64,000 nt of DNA from Rhodospirillaceae bacterium UBA1479 (GCA_002325375.1 DCRZ01000009.1:32026-96025); one strand, 5' to 3'; positions 33,499-42,139 are shown, counted from the first letter of the stretch. A program made the numbers and translations. Notes: generated from the sequence alone by a model not told the origin.

Positions 33499-35577
33499 AT
33501 GAACCGATATCCGATCCATAGCCCGCTCGGTGCCCTCTTCGCCACGGCCCTGACCGCGGCCGCCATGCCGGCGGCGGCGGCCGAGGGCACGGCGACGCCC
33601 GTCGAATTGAACCCGGTCACCATCACCGGGACCGCCGCGCCGTCGCTCACCGTGCCGGGCACGGACGATGCCCGCCGCCTGATCGAACGCACCCCCGGCG
33701 GTGTCGAACTGGTGCCCGACACGGCCTGGAAGGACACCGCCTCTGGCACGCTCAAGGACATTTTGGATTTTACGCCGGGCGTATTCGTGCAGCCGAAATG
33801 GGGCGAGGATTCCCGCCTGTCCATCCGCGGCTCTGGCCTGTCCCGGAACTTTCACATGCGCGGCATTCAGTTGTATCAGGACGGCGTGCCGGTCAATTCC
33901 GCCGACGGCAGCACGGATTTTCAGGAACTGGACCCGACGGCGTTTCGTTATACCGAGGTCTACAAGGGCGCCAACGCCCTGCGCTACGGCGCCAACACGC
34001 TTGGCGGGGCGATCAACTTCGTGACGCCCACGGGATATGACGCCGACCTGGCGCAGGGGCGTCTCGACCTGGGCAGCTTCGGGTTCCGCCGGGGACAGGT
34101 CTCAAGCGGCGGCAATAACGGCGTCGTCGATGCCTTCGCCACGGCGTCCTGGCTGCGTCAGGACGGCTACCGGGATCATAGCGGCGGTCATTCCGTCCGT
34201 GCCTCGGGCAATGTGGGCTGGCGCATCAATCCCAGCCTGGAAACCCGGTTCTATATGGGTTACGCCGACATTCAGCAGGACATCCCCGGCTCGGTGACCA
34301 AGACCGCCGCCTTGACCGACCCCAAGACCGCGGCGGCCGCCAACCTGACCCGCGATTACCAGCGCAATATCGACTCCTGGCGCGTCGCCAACAAGACGAC
34401 CTTGCAGTTGGATACGGCGACGCTGGAACTGGGCGGCTATGCCGTGAACAAGCATCTGATCCACCCGATTTTCCAGTATCTGGATTACACCTATCACGAC
34501 TTCGGCGCCTACGGCCGGATCGTCGACGAGCGTGAGATCGCCGGTCACGGCAACCGCCTGACGGCGGGGCTGACGATCTCCGGCGGCTGGGTCGACAATA
34601 CGCAATCGACCAACAACGCGGGGAACAAGGGCGGGCTTTTGTCCGCCTCATCGGACCGCTCGGTCAATTATGCGGCCTATGTGGAAAACGCCTACGACCT
34701 GCGGCCGGGGTTGGCGCTGATCGGCGGGCTGCAGTTCCTTCACGCGACGCGCAAACGCAACGACCGCTTCGATAATGCAACCGACACCTCGGGGGAAAAC
34801 GATTACACCTTCGTCAACCCCAAGGTCGGATTGCTGTGGCAGGCGGCGCCCGACTGGCAGGTGTTCGGCAACCTGTCGCAGAGCGGCGAGGCGCCGACCT
34901 TCGGTGAACTGAACTTCACCAACGCCGCCCTGTCCGATACCGAGGCCCAGACCGCGACGACCTTGGAAATCGGCACCCGCGGCAAAGTCCGGGACCTGAC
35001 CTGGGACCTGGCCGTCTACCGCGCCCATCTGAGGAAGGAATTCCAGTACTTCGACCTGGGCGGCGGCAACTATTCCGTGACCAACGCCGACAAGACCATC
35101 CACCAGGGCATTGAGGCCGGGATCGGCTGGGCCTTCGCCCGGAACCTGCTAGAAAGTGGCGATAAGGGGGACAGCCTGTCGCTCGACGCGGCCTACACCT
35201 ACAGCGACTTCAAGTTCGACGACGACGCGACCTGGGGCGACAACGACCTGCCCGGCGCGCCCAAGCATTTCATCCGGGCGGCGCTGACCTACCACCACCC
35301 CCTGGGCTTTCATGCCGGACCCAACATCGAATGGGTGCCCGAGGCTTATTTCGTCGACAACGCTAATTCCGTCGCGACCAAGTCCTATGTCCTGTTCGGC
35401 TTCCGGGCGGGATACGAGGTGTCGAAGGACGTGTCCATGTTCGTCGACCTGCGCAACCTGGCGAACACGAAGTACATCGCCAGTTCCAGCGTCGCCGCGA
35501 CCGCGACCGACAGTTCCGCCCTGTTCGAGCCGGGAACCGGGCGGTCCGTCTTCGTCGGCCTGCGCGCTGCGTGGTAG
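33499..35577 (+). CDS. TonB-dependent receptor in a probable copper-acquisition unit
   Basis: Outer-membrane receptor of 692 residues without an STN domain. The signal peptide ends near AMPAAAAEG, the TonB box is probably VTITG, and the plug has SRLSIRGSGLSRNFHMRGIQLYQDG and ANALRYGANTLGGAINFVTP. The barrel ends with VFVGLRAAW (terminal Trp). AAGGAG precedes the ATG by 9 nt. Family resemblance is to FecA-like receptors without signalling domain, so iron is possible. The linkage to DUF2946 and YcnI suggests copper. It contains no cysteine, so it lacks the Cys-Met site of OprC-type copper receptors. Confidence 0.85.
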   Translation: MNRYPIHSPLGALFATALTAAAMPAAAAEGTATPVELNPVTITGTAAPSLTVPGTDDARRLIERTPGGVELVPDTAWKDTASGTLKDILDFTPGVFVQPKWGEDSRLSIRGSGLSRNFHMRGIQLYQDGVPVNSADGSTDFQELDPTAFRYTEVYKGANALRYGANTLGGAINFVTPTGYDADLAQGRLDLGSFGFRRGQVSSGGNNGVVDAFATASWLRQDGYRDHSGGHSVRASGNVGWRINPSLETRFYMGYADIQQDIPGSVTKTAALTDPKTAAAANLTRDYQRNIDSWRVANKTTLQLDTATLELGGYAVNKHLIHPIFQYLDYTYHDFGAYGRIVDEREIAGHGNRLTAGLTISGGWVDNTQSTNNAGNKGGLLSASSDRSVNYAAYVENAYDLRPGLALIGGLQFLHATRKRNDRFDNATDTSGENDYTFVNPKVGLLWQAAPDWQVFGNLSQSGEAPTFGELNFTNAALSDTEAQTATTLEIGTRGKVRDLTWDLAVYRAHLRKEFQYFDLGGGNYSVTNADKTIHQGIEAGIGWAFARNLLESGDKGDSLSLDAAYTYSDFKFDDDATWGDNDLPGAPKHFIRAALTYHHPLGFHAGPNIEWVPEAYFVDNANSVATKSYVLFGFRAGYEVSKDVSMFVDLRNLANTKYIASSSVAATATDSSALFEPGTGRSVFVGLRAAW

Positions 35578-35616
35578 GGGGGGCGATATGAACAGGTGCA
35601 AGGGACATGTCGACTT

Positions 35617-35635
35617 GATATTAATAGTCAATCGC
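35617..35635 (+). promoter_or_regulatory. Weak Fur-box-like sequence before the exb operon
   Basis: GATATTAATAGTCAATCGC fits the Fur consensus at 13 of 19 positions in an AT-rich spacer, 42 nt before the next gene. It is weaker than the other three boxes but correctly placed to bring the transport-energy operon under iron control. Confidence 0.45.
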
Positions 35636-35676
35636 ATTAAGGAACAGCGCAGCAAAACAAAACGACGAGGCCCCGA

Positions 35677-36114
35677 ATGAACCGACGCATCAAAACCGTC
35701 CTTGCCGCCGCCCTGATTGTTGCCGGCTTTTCCCTATCCGCCGGCACGGCGTCGGCGGTGGAAAAAGGCCGCATCGGGGTCGAACTGAACAAGCTGGAGG
35801 CCGCCGGCGACGCCTGCCGGGCCTATTTGTTGTTATCCAACGGCACGGCGGCGGCGTTCACGTCGCTGAAGCTGGACCTTGTCACCTTCGATGGGGACGG
35901 GATCGTGCAGCGCCGGGTCGCCGTTGAGGCGGCCCCCATCGGTGCCGGCAAAACCAGCCTGAAGGTATTCGATATCAGCGGCATCCAATGCCCGGCGATC
36001 GGGCGCATGCTGTTGAACGGCGTGATGTCCTGCAAGGCGGCCAAGGCTGAACCTGCGGACTGTCTTTCGCTTGTTTCCGTGTCGTCCCGCGCGGCCCAGC
36101 CTTTCATCAAATGA
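35677..36114 (+). CDS. Hypothetical periplasmic protein upstream of exbB
   Basis: Protein of 145 residues with a signal peptide (LAAALIVAGFSLSAGTASA). The mature part has three cysteines plus one in SCKAAKAEPADC (positions about 47, 105, 118 and 127) that could form two disulfides, and a beta-rich pattern (YLLLSNGTAAAFTSLKLDLVTFD). It resembles small extracytoplasmic proteins often encoded before exbBD in alphaproteobacteria, but I cannot name a family. It is 137 nt before exbB on the same strand. Confidence 0.65.
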   Translation: MNRRIKTVLAAALIVAGFSLSAGTASAVEKGRIGVELNKLEAAGDACRAYLLLSNGTAAAFTSLKLDLVTFDGDGIVQRRVAVEAAPIGAGKTSLKVFDISGIQCPAIGRMLLNGVMSCKAAKAEPADCLSLVSVSSRAAQPFIK

Positions 36115-36251
36115 TTTTTTGGAGAATGGCGTGAAGGAATCCGATTTTTCGTTCGTCTTATTAGATAGGCGGCCCGCGTCAAAGCGGATGCGGGGCAGTC
36201 TTTGTCGTGCCCGCAAGGGGCGCTACACCCGGGGTTTAGAGGAGTAATCGA

Positions 36252-36998
36252 ATGGAGAACCAACAGGTGGGGGACCCGCTGACAGCCGTCGCGGAAGAAC
36301 CCGGAATGTTGGCGCAGGGCCTGGACTGGTTGATTGCCGGCGGGCCGGTCGTCGCCATCCTGATCGCTATGTCCGTCGTCGCCGTGGCGATTTTGGGTCT
36401 TAAGCTGTGGCAGTTCCGCGGCGTCCGCCTGTGGGATCGCGACACCGCGCGCCGGGGTTTGGCCCTGTATCGCACGGGCAAGGCATCGCGCGCGGCGGAG
36501 CTTCTGCGCGCTTCGCCAAATCCGGCGGCACGGGTCGTGTTGCTGGCCATGCGCGGCAAGGCGCGCCGTGACCTGGACGAAGGCAAGGTGCGGGAAGAGG
36601 TCGTGCGGTGTGGCTTGGACATGCTGGAAATGCTGCGCGCCTACATGCGCCCGCTCGAGGTCATCGCCACCCTGGCGCCGCTGCTGGGCCTGTTCGGCAC
36701 GGTGCTCGGCATGATCGAGGCCTTCCAGCAGTTGGAACAGGCGGGCAACCGGATCAATCCGGCGATCCTGTCCGGCGGCATCTGGGAGGCCTTGTTGACC
36801 ACGGCCGTCGGCCTGGCGGTCGCGATCCCGACGGTTGCCGTGGTCAACTGGCTGGAGCGGATGATCGACCGTACGGCCCATGAAATGGACAACCTGGTAA
36901 CCCAGGTCTTCACGGCGGACCTGACGGCCGCCCCTCAGACGGAAGAAAGCCATGCCGGCTCTGCCTACCGCACGCCTGTCGCTGGCGCCGCCGAATAA
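36252..36998 (+). CDS. exbB: Biopolymer transport protein ExbB (MotA/TolQ/ExbB family)
   Basis: Inner-membrane proton-channel subunit of 248 residues that energises TonB. Three helices are visible: LIAGGPVVAILIAMSVVAVAILGL, PLEVIATLAPLLGLFGTVLGMIEAF and ILSGGIWEALLTTAVGLAVAIPTVAVVNW, with the family's conserved Pro, Thr and Gly residues in the last two. GAGGAG precedes the ATG. It overlaps the start of exbD by 47 nt. It should power the four TonB receptors in this island. Confidence 0.93.
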   Translation: MENQQVGDPLTAVAEEPGMLAQGLDWLIAGGPVVAILIAMSVVAVAILGLKLWQFRGVRLWDRDTARRGLALYRTGKASRAAELLRASPNPAARVVLLAMRGKARRDLDEGKVREEVVRCGLDMLEMLRAYMRPLEVIATLAPLLGLFGTVLGMIEAFQQLEQAGNRINPAILSGGIWEALLTTAVGLAVAIPTVAVVNWLERMIDRTAHEMDNLVTQVFTADLTAAPQTEESHAGSAYRTPVAGAAE

Positions 36999-37377
36999 CG
37001 GGCGCCGCCGCAACCTGATCTCGCTGACGCCGCTGATCGATGTGGTGTTCATCCTGCTGGTGTTCTTCATGCTGGCGTCGTCGTTCCTCAATTGGCGGTC
37101 CATTACCCTGGACTCGCCGAAGCAGACGGGAAGGTCGGCGTCGCTGGAGCAGGCCTTGTTGATCGAGGTGCGGGCGGACGGCCTGCGCCTTGCCGGTGAG
37201 ACCATGTCGCTCGACCGCATTACGAGCCGTGCCGTGGCGGCGCTTGCCAAGAAGCCCGACCGCCCCGTGCTGGTCCGCCCCGACGACGGCATCGCCGTGC
37301 AGGAGGTGGTCCAGGTGGTCGATGCATTGGCCGCCGCCGGGGTCGCCAACCTGTCGCTGATCCGGAGGAACAAGTAA
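36952..37377 (+). CDS. exbD: Biopolymer transport protein ExbD (first copy)
   Basis: Protein of 141 residues with one N-terminal helix (LISLTPLIDVVFILLVFFMLASSF) containing the essential Asp in P-L-I-D-V, then a periplasmic domain with ALAKKPDRPVLVRPDDG typical of ExbD. The start lies inside exbB, and its last base is the first base of the next ATG. Two ExbD proteins in tandem suggest a heterodimer inside the ExbB pentamer. Confidence 0.92.
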   Translation: MPALPTARLSLAPPNNGRRRNLISLTPLIDVVFILLVFFMLASSFLNWRSITLDSPKQTGRSASLEQALLIEVRADGLRLAGETMSLDRITSRAVAALAKKPDRPVLVRPDDGIAVQEVVQVVDALAAAGVANLSLIRRNK

Positions 37378-37787
37378 TGCGTTCTCTTCGGCCCGGCCCC
37401 GGGCGCGGCACCAACGACGACGACCGCATTCTGCCGCTCATCAACGTGGTGTTTCTGCTGCTGATCTTCTTCATGCTGGCGGGGCATCTGGCGGCGACCG
37501 ATCCGTTCCATATCGAACCGCCGGTTTCCGCCAGCGAGACGGAGCCGGACGAGGCCAGTCCCGTCATTCTGGTCGGTACCGACGGGCGCCTCGCCTTCGA
37601 CGGCAAGACCGTCGACGACGCCGGGCTGAAGGCCGCGCTGGTCGCGCCGGTCGAAGCCGGGGTGACGCATTTCCGGCTCAAGGCCGATGGCGGTGCGCCG
37701 GCGGTGCGTTTGGTCGAGATCATGGAACTGCTGCGCGCCGCCGGTGTGCGGAAGGTCAACGTGCTGACCGTGCCGAAGGCCCTGTGA
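37377..37787 (+). CDS. exbD: Biopolymer transport protein ExbD (second copy)
   Basis: Protein of 136 residues and second ExbD of the operon. The helix is ILPLINVVFLLLIFFMLAGHL: here Asn replaces the proton-carrying Asp found in the first copy (L-I-N-V instead of L-I-D-V). The periplasmic part (LRAAGVRKVNVLTVPKA) keeps the fold. Loss of the Asp suggests this subunit is structural or regulatory and that proton flow depends on the first copy. It overlaps both neighbours by one base. Confidence 0.88.
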   Translation: MRSLRPGPGRGTNDDDRILPLINVVFLLLIFFMLAGHLAATDPFHIEPPVSASETEPDEASPVILVGTDGRLAFDGKTVDDAGLKAALVAPVEAGVTHFRLKADGGAPAVRLVEIMELLRAAGVRKVNVLTVPKAL

Positions 37788-38605
37788 TGGAAATACGCGT
37801 TCGTCATTGGAATATGGCAATTGCCGGGGCGGTGTTTCTGCACGCGGCCGCGGCCGCCGTCGTGCTGTGGACCCCGGCGCCGTCTGGGGCGCAGCTTCCG
37901 GGTGTCGGCGGGATCGAGATTTCATTGGGTCCGGCGGGCGGTGCGCCCGGTTCCGACGCTCAAGACTCCCCGGAACCGCAGGAAGCGAAACCGGTCGAGC
38001 CCATCGAGACCGTCGAGGCGGTGACGCCCGAGATCCCGGTTGAAGTGGTGCCCGTGGAGCCGGTGGTTCCCGACGCGGTCGCCATCGAGCCGGTCAAGGC
38101 GGTCGAGGAACGCCCGCGCGACCCCTTGCCCGTGCCGCCCAAGGTGGTGCGCCCCAAAGCGGCACCGCCGCCCAAGCCGGTTGAGACGGCGGCGGTCGCG
38201 CCGACACCGGTTCACACGCCGCCGCCGGCGGTCGCGGGATCCCAGGGCAAGGCCGGCACCAAGGACGCCAAGGACGTCGGCAGCGGCGACAATTCCCAGG
38301 GCGGCGGTCAGGCCGGGGCGGCGGCGGATTACATGTCCGTGCTCCAGGCTTGGTTGGAAAAGCACAAGGAATACCCGCGCTCGGCCCGCCTGCGCCGCAT
38401 CGAAGGGGCGGTGCTGCTGTATTTCGCCATCGACCGGGACGGGCATCTCCTGGCCTACCGCATCGAACGGTCCTCGGGTCACCGCATGCTGGACACGGAA
38501 ACCATCGCCATGATCAACCGAGCCCAGCCCCTGCCGCCCATTCCCGGCGACATGTCACGCGACAAGCTGGAAGTCGTCGTGCCGGTGCAGTTCTCTTTGC
38601 GATAG
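37787..38605 (+). CDS. tonB: TonB energy transducer
   Basis: Protein of 272 residues with an N-terminal signal anchor (WNMAIAGAVFLHAAAAAVVLW, with the conserved His in the helix), a long Pro/Val/Glu-rich stretch (about 50-160) that spans the periplasm, and a C-terminal TonB domain (LQAWLEKHKEYPRSARLRRIEGAVLLYFAIDRDGHLLAYRIERSSG spans about 184-230). The ATG overlaps the exbD stop (TGATG). It transmits energy from ExbBD to the receptors of the island. Confidence 0.92.
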   Translation: MEIRVRHWNMAIAGAVFLHAAAAAVVLWTPAPSGAQLPGVGGIEISLGPAGGAPGSDAQDSPEPQEAKPVEPIETVEAVTPEIPVEVVPVEPVVPDAVAIEPVKAVEERPRDPLPVPPKVVRPKAAPPPKPVETAAVAPTPVHTPPPAVAGSQGKAGTKDAKDVGSGDNSQGGGQAGAAADYMSVLQAWLEKHKEYPRSARLRRIEGAVLLYFAIDRDGHLLAYRIERSSGHRMLDTETIAMINRAQPLPPIPGDMSRDKLEVVVPVQFSLR

Positions 38606-38700
38606 ACGGGCATCGGGGCGTCTGTCCCGGACAATCAGAGACTTTCCATATCGTTCTGATGCGAGGGTGTGTCGCTTGTTCCGCCATGCCGTGACCGGGA

Positions 38701-38736
38701 CCATGCTTTTCGTTTTCCCCATGCTTTTTGTTTTCC
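38701..38736 (+). repeat. Two tandem 18-bp repeats after tonB
   Basis: CCATGCTTTTCGTTTTCC is followed at once by the same 18 bases with C changed to T at position 11. The pair lies about 95 nt after the tonB stop, before the Fur box of hemP. T-rich, it may assist termination or bind a protein. Confidence 0.7.
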
Positions 38737-38780
38737 AACGACGAAATGAAGGGCCGGGTTGTGACAATTTGTTACAATTT

Positions 38781-38799
38781 GATATTGATAATCATTTGC
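38781..38799 (+). promoter_or_regulatory. Fur box upstream of hemP
   Basis: GATATTGATAATCATTTGC matches the 19-bp Fur consensus at 16 positions, the best box in the window. It lies 86 nt before hemP in an AT-rich promoter region and should make the hemP/receptor unit iron-repressed. Confidence 0.8.
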
Positions 38800-38884
38800 A
38801 ATAATGACGAACGCTTTGTATACAAAACGTCTCGGCATTGCCTGCCCCCAAACTTGATCACAACGGAAATACAATTGGGTACAA

Positions 38885-39055
38885 ATGCAGATGGTACAGG
38901 AAAAAGATCAAGATTCTCTGGAGCTGACCGACAAGCTTAGGAGGGTCGATGTCGATGCCCTGTTACGTGGTTCCCGGGAAATTTGCCTTGTCTACAACGG
39001 CACGGAATATCGACTTCGTCTGACCAGCAATGATCGGCTGATCCTGACCAAATAG
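38885..39055 (+). CDS. hemP: Hemin uptake protein HemP/HmuP
   Basis: Short protein of 56 residues. The C-terminal two-thirds (SREICLVYNGTEYRLRLTSN followed by DRLILTK) is the HemP domain, ending in the invariant L-I-L-T-K. In Bradyrhizobium and Burkholderia relatives, HmuP/HemP is needed for transcription of the heme receptor gene. Here the next gene is a Fiu-like siderophore receptor, so it may activate that gene. The first ATG is at 38885, with 38891 as alternative; the RBS is weak. Control by Fur is expected from the box 86 nt upstream. Confidence 0.85.
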   Translation: MQMVQEKDQDSLELTDKLRRVDVDALLRGSREICLVYNGTEYRLRLTSNDRLILTK

Positions 39056-39071
39056 CCCGTTATGCCGGGCA
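39056..39071 (+). terminator. Short hairpin after hemP
   Basis: GCCCG and CGGGC pair over a 6-nt loop immediately after the hemP stop. There is no T-run, so it may pause or stabilise RNA more than terminate, leaving read-through into the receptor gene possible. Confidence 0.4.
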
Positions 39072-39165
39072 TTCATATCGTCCAAGCCAGCCAACCGGTG
39101 CTTTCGAGCTTCGGGTAGCCAGCCAGGAATTTCTATCAACCTGGTGACATACTCGAGGTAACGAC

Positions 39166-41403
39166 ATGCATACTCATCGGCACGGCAGAGCTTTATCCGG
39201 CGCCCAGTGCCCGGTTCGGCAAAGCTTTTCTTTTCACCATTGGCTTCGGTACGGCGCGTCGACGGGCGCCATCATTGCCTGTGCCGTCGCGGGGCCGGCC
39301 CTGGCGCAATCGGATAACGCGGGGGGCGGCGACGCCGGTTCGATCCAATTGCCGACGATCTCGGTCGAGGGCACGCCGGAATCCGGCTACAAGGTCGACC
39401 GCTCGGCATCGGGGAAGTTCACGGCGCCCCTGGTCGACACCCCGAAATCCGTCACCATCATTCCCAAGGAACTGATGCAGGAGCGGAACGCGACCGGTCT
39501 GCAGGATGTGCTCCGCACCACCCCCGGGATCACGCTCGGGGCCGGCGAGGGCGGGGTTCCCAACAGCGATCTGCCCAACATTCGCGGCTATGCCTCAGAA
39601 GGCAATATCTATGTCGACGGACTGCGCGACACGGCTTCCCAGACCCGCGACATGTTCAACCTGGAACAGGTCGAGGTCGTCAAGGGGCCGGGGTCGGCCT
39701 ATGCCGGGCGCGGCTCCACGGGCGGCAGCATCAACCTTGTGACCAAGAAGCCGTTCCAGGAAAACGCCGTGTCCGGGTCGGCCTCGCTCGGCTTTCCGTT
39801 CAGCAAGCGCGCCACGGCGGACGCCAACTATGTGGTGTCCGATTGGGCGGCTGTGCGCCTGAATGCCCTGGTCGAGGACAGCGAGGTCGCCGGGCGCGAC
39901 GAGGTCACGACCAACAGCATCGGGTTTGCCCCGTCCGTGTCGTTGGATCTTGGGGACCGAACCAGCGCGACGCTGAACCTCTATTACCTGCGCACGGACG
40001 ACATGCCTGACTACGGCCATCCCTATGACCCCGTGCACGGCATTCCCGTGGATGTGGACCGGGACAACTTCTACGGCCTGCTCAACCGCGACTTTCAGGA
40101 AACGGAAACGGCGGCGGCGACGCTGACGCTGGAACATGAAATCAGGGACAACCTGATGCTGCGCAACATCACGCGCTTCAGCCGCAGCGAAAACGACTAC
40201 ATCGTCACCAACCCCAACGACAGCGCCGACGACAACATCCAGGAAGGTTCCGTGTGGCGGGCGGTGAAAAGCCGCAATTCGGACACCCGCGCGATCATGA
40301 ACCAGACGGACCTGTCCGGCGATTTCGAGGCGCTCAAGGTGAAGCACAGCTTCAACGCGGGGGTCGAAGTGTCCTACGAGGCCAGCCACAACCGCAATTA
40401 TGTCGTGAATACAGGAAACCGCGACTGTTCCGTCGGCGGCGTCGGGGCCGCCGGGGGCTACAACTGCGTCGATCTTTTCGCGCCCAATCCGGGCGATCCC
40501 TGGTCGGGCTCCATCGTGCCGAACGCGACCGCGACGGACACCCTGGTCCAGACACAGGCGGTCTACGCCTTCGACACCATCGAACTGACGCCGCAATGGC
40601 TGCTCAACGTGGGGCTGCGGTTCGACAACTATCTGACCAAGAACAACAACGGCCAGAACAACAGCAGCTTCCTCAACTATCAGCTGGGGGTCGTCTACAA
40701 GCCGCTGCCCAACGGCTCGATCTATGCGTCCTACGGCACGTCGACGGATCCCACGGGCACGACCGCGGGCGAGGGCCGGGACAACCTGGGGTCGGGCGAT
40801 GCGAGCCTTGATCCGGAAGAATCCCGCAGCTTCGAACTGGGCACCAAGTGGAACCTGCTGAACAACCGCCTGGCGGCGACCGCCGCCCTGTTCCGCACGG
40901 AAAAAACCAATGCCCGCTACGCCACGGAGCCGGGACGCGGCGCCGACGAGACCCTGGGCGGCGAACAGTACGTGCAGGGCGCGGAAATCGGCCTGGCGGG
41001 CCGGATCACCGAGGCGTGGCGCGTGTTCGGCGGCTATACCTTCCTGAAAAGCAAGAACGTCGACGACGGGCCGATCACCACCAACGAAGGAAACAACCTG
41101 CCGAACGTGCCCATGCACAGCTTCTCGCTGTGGACCACCTATGACGTGACGCCGCAATGGAACGCCGGCCTGGGCGTGACCTTCATGTCCCAACGCTACG
41201 GCAACTTCGAAAACACCAAGCGCGTGCAGGCGTTCTGGCGGCTCGACGCCTCGGTGACCTATGACGTGACCAAGGACGTGGCCTTGCGCCTGAACGCCAA
41301 CAACCTGTTGGACACGACCTATTACGACAAGCCCTATACCACCCATTTCGCGACCGTGGCCCCGGGCCGGTCGTTCGTTTTGACAACCGACTTCAAGTTC
41401 TAG
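39166..41403 (+). CDS. fiu: Catecholate siderophore receptor, Fiu/PiuA-like
   Basis: Outer-membrane TonB receptor of 745 residues. A long signal peptide ends near AVAGPALAQ. The TonB box is probably ISVEG. The plug has VDTPKSVTIIPKELMQERNATGLQDVLRTTPGI, IYVDGLRDTASQTRDMFNLEQVEVVKGPGSAYAGRGSTGG, which is characteristic of Fiu/PiuA/BfrD-type receptors for mono-catechols. It ends in a terminal Phe (TTDFKF). There is no STN domain. The PiuC hydroxylase and a PepSY protein follow on the same strand, the conserved fiu-ybiX-type arrangement. Confidence 0.92.
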   Translation: MHTHRHGRALSGAQCPVRQSFSFHHWLRYGASTGAIIACAVAGPALAQSDNAGGGDAGSIQLPTISVEGTPESGYKVDRSASGKFTAPLVDTPKSVTIIPKELMQERNATGLQDVLRTTPGITLGAGEGGVPNSDLPNIRGYASEGNIYVDGLRDTASQTRDMFNLEQVEVVKGPGSAYAGRGSTGGSINLVTKKPFQENAVSGSASLGFPFSKRATADANYVVSDWAAVRLNALVEDSEVAGRDEVTTNSIGFAPSVSLDLGDRTSATLNLYYLRTDDMPDYGHPYDPVHGIPVDVDRDNFYGLLNRDFQETETAAATLTLEHEIRDNLMLRNITRFSRSENDYIVTNPNDSADDNIQEGSVWRAVKSRNSDTRAIMNQTDLSGDFEALKVKHSFNAGVEVSYEASHNRNYVVNTGNRDCSVGGVGAAGGYNCVDLFAPNPGDPWSGSIVPNATATDTLVQTQAVYAFDTIELTPQWLLNVGLRFDNYLTKNNNGQNNSSFLNYQLGVVYKPLPNGSIYASYGTSTDPTGTTAGEGRDNLGSGDASLDPEESRSFELGTKWNLLNNRLAATAALFRTEKTNARYATEPGRGADETLGGEQYVQGAEIGLAGRITEAWRVFGGYTFLKSKNVDDGPITTNEGNNLPNVPMHSFSLWTTYDVTPQWNAGLGVTFMSQRYGNFENTKRVQAFWRLDASVTYDVTKDVALRLNANNLLDTTYYDKPYTTHFATVAPGRSFVLTTDFKF

Positions 41404-41414
41404 ACCCAACCGAT

Positions 41415-41449
41415 GCCGCCGCCGGATGACCGGCGGCGGCGGAGTTTTT
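41415..41449 (+). terminator. Terminator-like hairpin merging with the piuC ribosome site
   Basis: GCCGCCGCCGG (41415-41425) pairs perfectly with CCGGCGGCGGC (41430-41440) over ATGA, and GGAGTTTTT follows. The T5 run makes it a good intrinsic terminator. The same GGAG is the probable ribosome site of piuC, so the receptor mRNA and piuC expression may be uncoupled or attenuated here. Confidence 0.65.
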
Positions 41450-41453
41450 GACG

Positions 41454-42134
41454 ATGATGGTGCATATTCCCGGCGTTCTCGACCGGGCGGAAGCGGCGCA
41501 AAGCCTGACGGACCTGCAGAACGCCGACTGGGTGGACGGCCGGGTGACGGCCGGCTATCAGTCGGCGCAGGTCAAGGCCAATCGGCAGGTTCCCGAAGGC
41601 CATCCGGCCGCGCGCCGGGTCGGCGAACGGGTTGTCGCGGCCTTGAACCGAAATCCGCTGTTCATTTCCGCCGCCCTGCCGCACCGCATCTTCCCGCCGC
41701 TGTTCAACCGCTACGGTCCCGGCGAGAATTTCGGCAGCCATGTCGACAACGCGATCCGCCAGGTGCCGGGCACCGGCCTGCGCATTCGCACCGACCTGTC
41801 GGCGACCCTGTTCCTGACCGATCCCGACGACTATGACGGCGGCGAACTGGTGATCGAGGACACCTACGGCACCCATGCGGTCAAGCTGCCGGCGGGGGAC
41901 ATGGTCGTCTATCCGTCGACCAGCCTGCACCACGTTCGCGCGGTGACCAGGGGCGAGCGGATCTCTTCCTTTTTCTGGATACAGAGCATCGTGCGCGACG
42001 ACGGACAGCGGACGCTGCTGTTCAACATGGACCAGGCGATCCAGCGCCTGGGCACGGATCATCCCGATCATCCCAGTTTCACGGCGATGACGGCGGTCTA
42101 TCACAACCTGATTCGGCAATGGGCGGAGCTTTAG
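41454..42134 (+). CDS. piuC: PKHD-type Fe(II)/2-oxoglutarate hydroxylase PiuC (YbiX)
   Basis: Cytoplasmic dioxygenase of 226 residues. The iron ligands are His96 and Asp98 (GSHVDNA) and His159 (SLHHVRAV), and Arg167 is likely to bind 2-oxoglutarate. The sequence LFLTDPDDYDGGELVIEDTYG is a hallmark of the family. It probably modifies imported siderophore or helps iron release, a long-standing inference from linkage to Fiu/PiuA receptors. The ATG at 41454 follows GGAG; the PepSY gene begins 5 nt after its stop. Confidence 0.92.
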   Translation: MMVHIPGVLDRAEAAQSLTDLQNADWVDGRVTAGYQSAQVKANRQVPEGHPAARRVGERVVAALNRNPLFISAALPHRIFPPLFNRYGPGENFGSHVDNAIRQVPGTGLRIRTDLSATLFLTDPDDYDGGELVIEDTYGTHAVKLPAGDMVVYPSTSLHHVRAVTRGERISSFFWIQSIVRDDGQRTLLFNMDQAIQRLGTDHPDHPSFTAMTAVYHNLIRQWAEL

Positions 42135-42139
42135 ACGGC

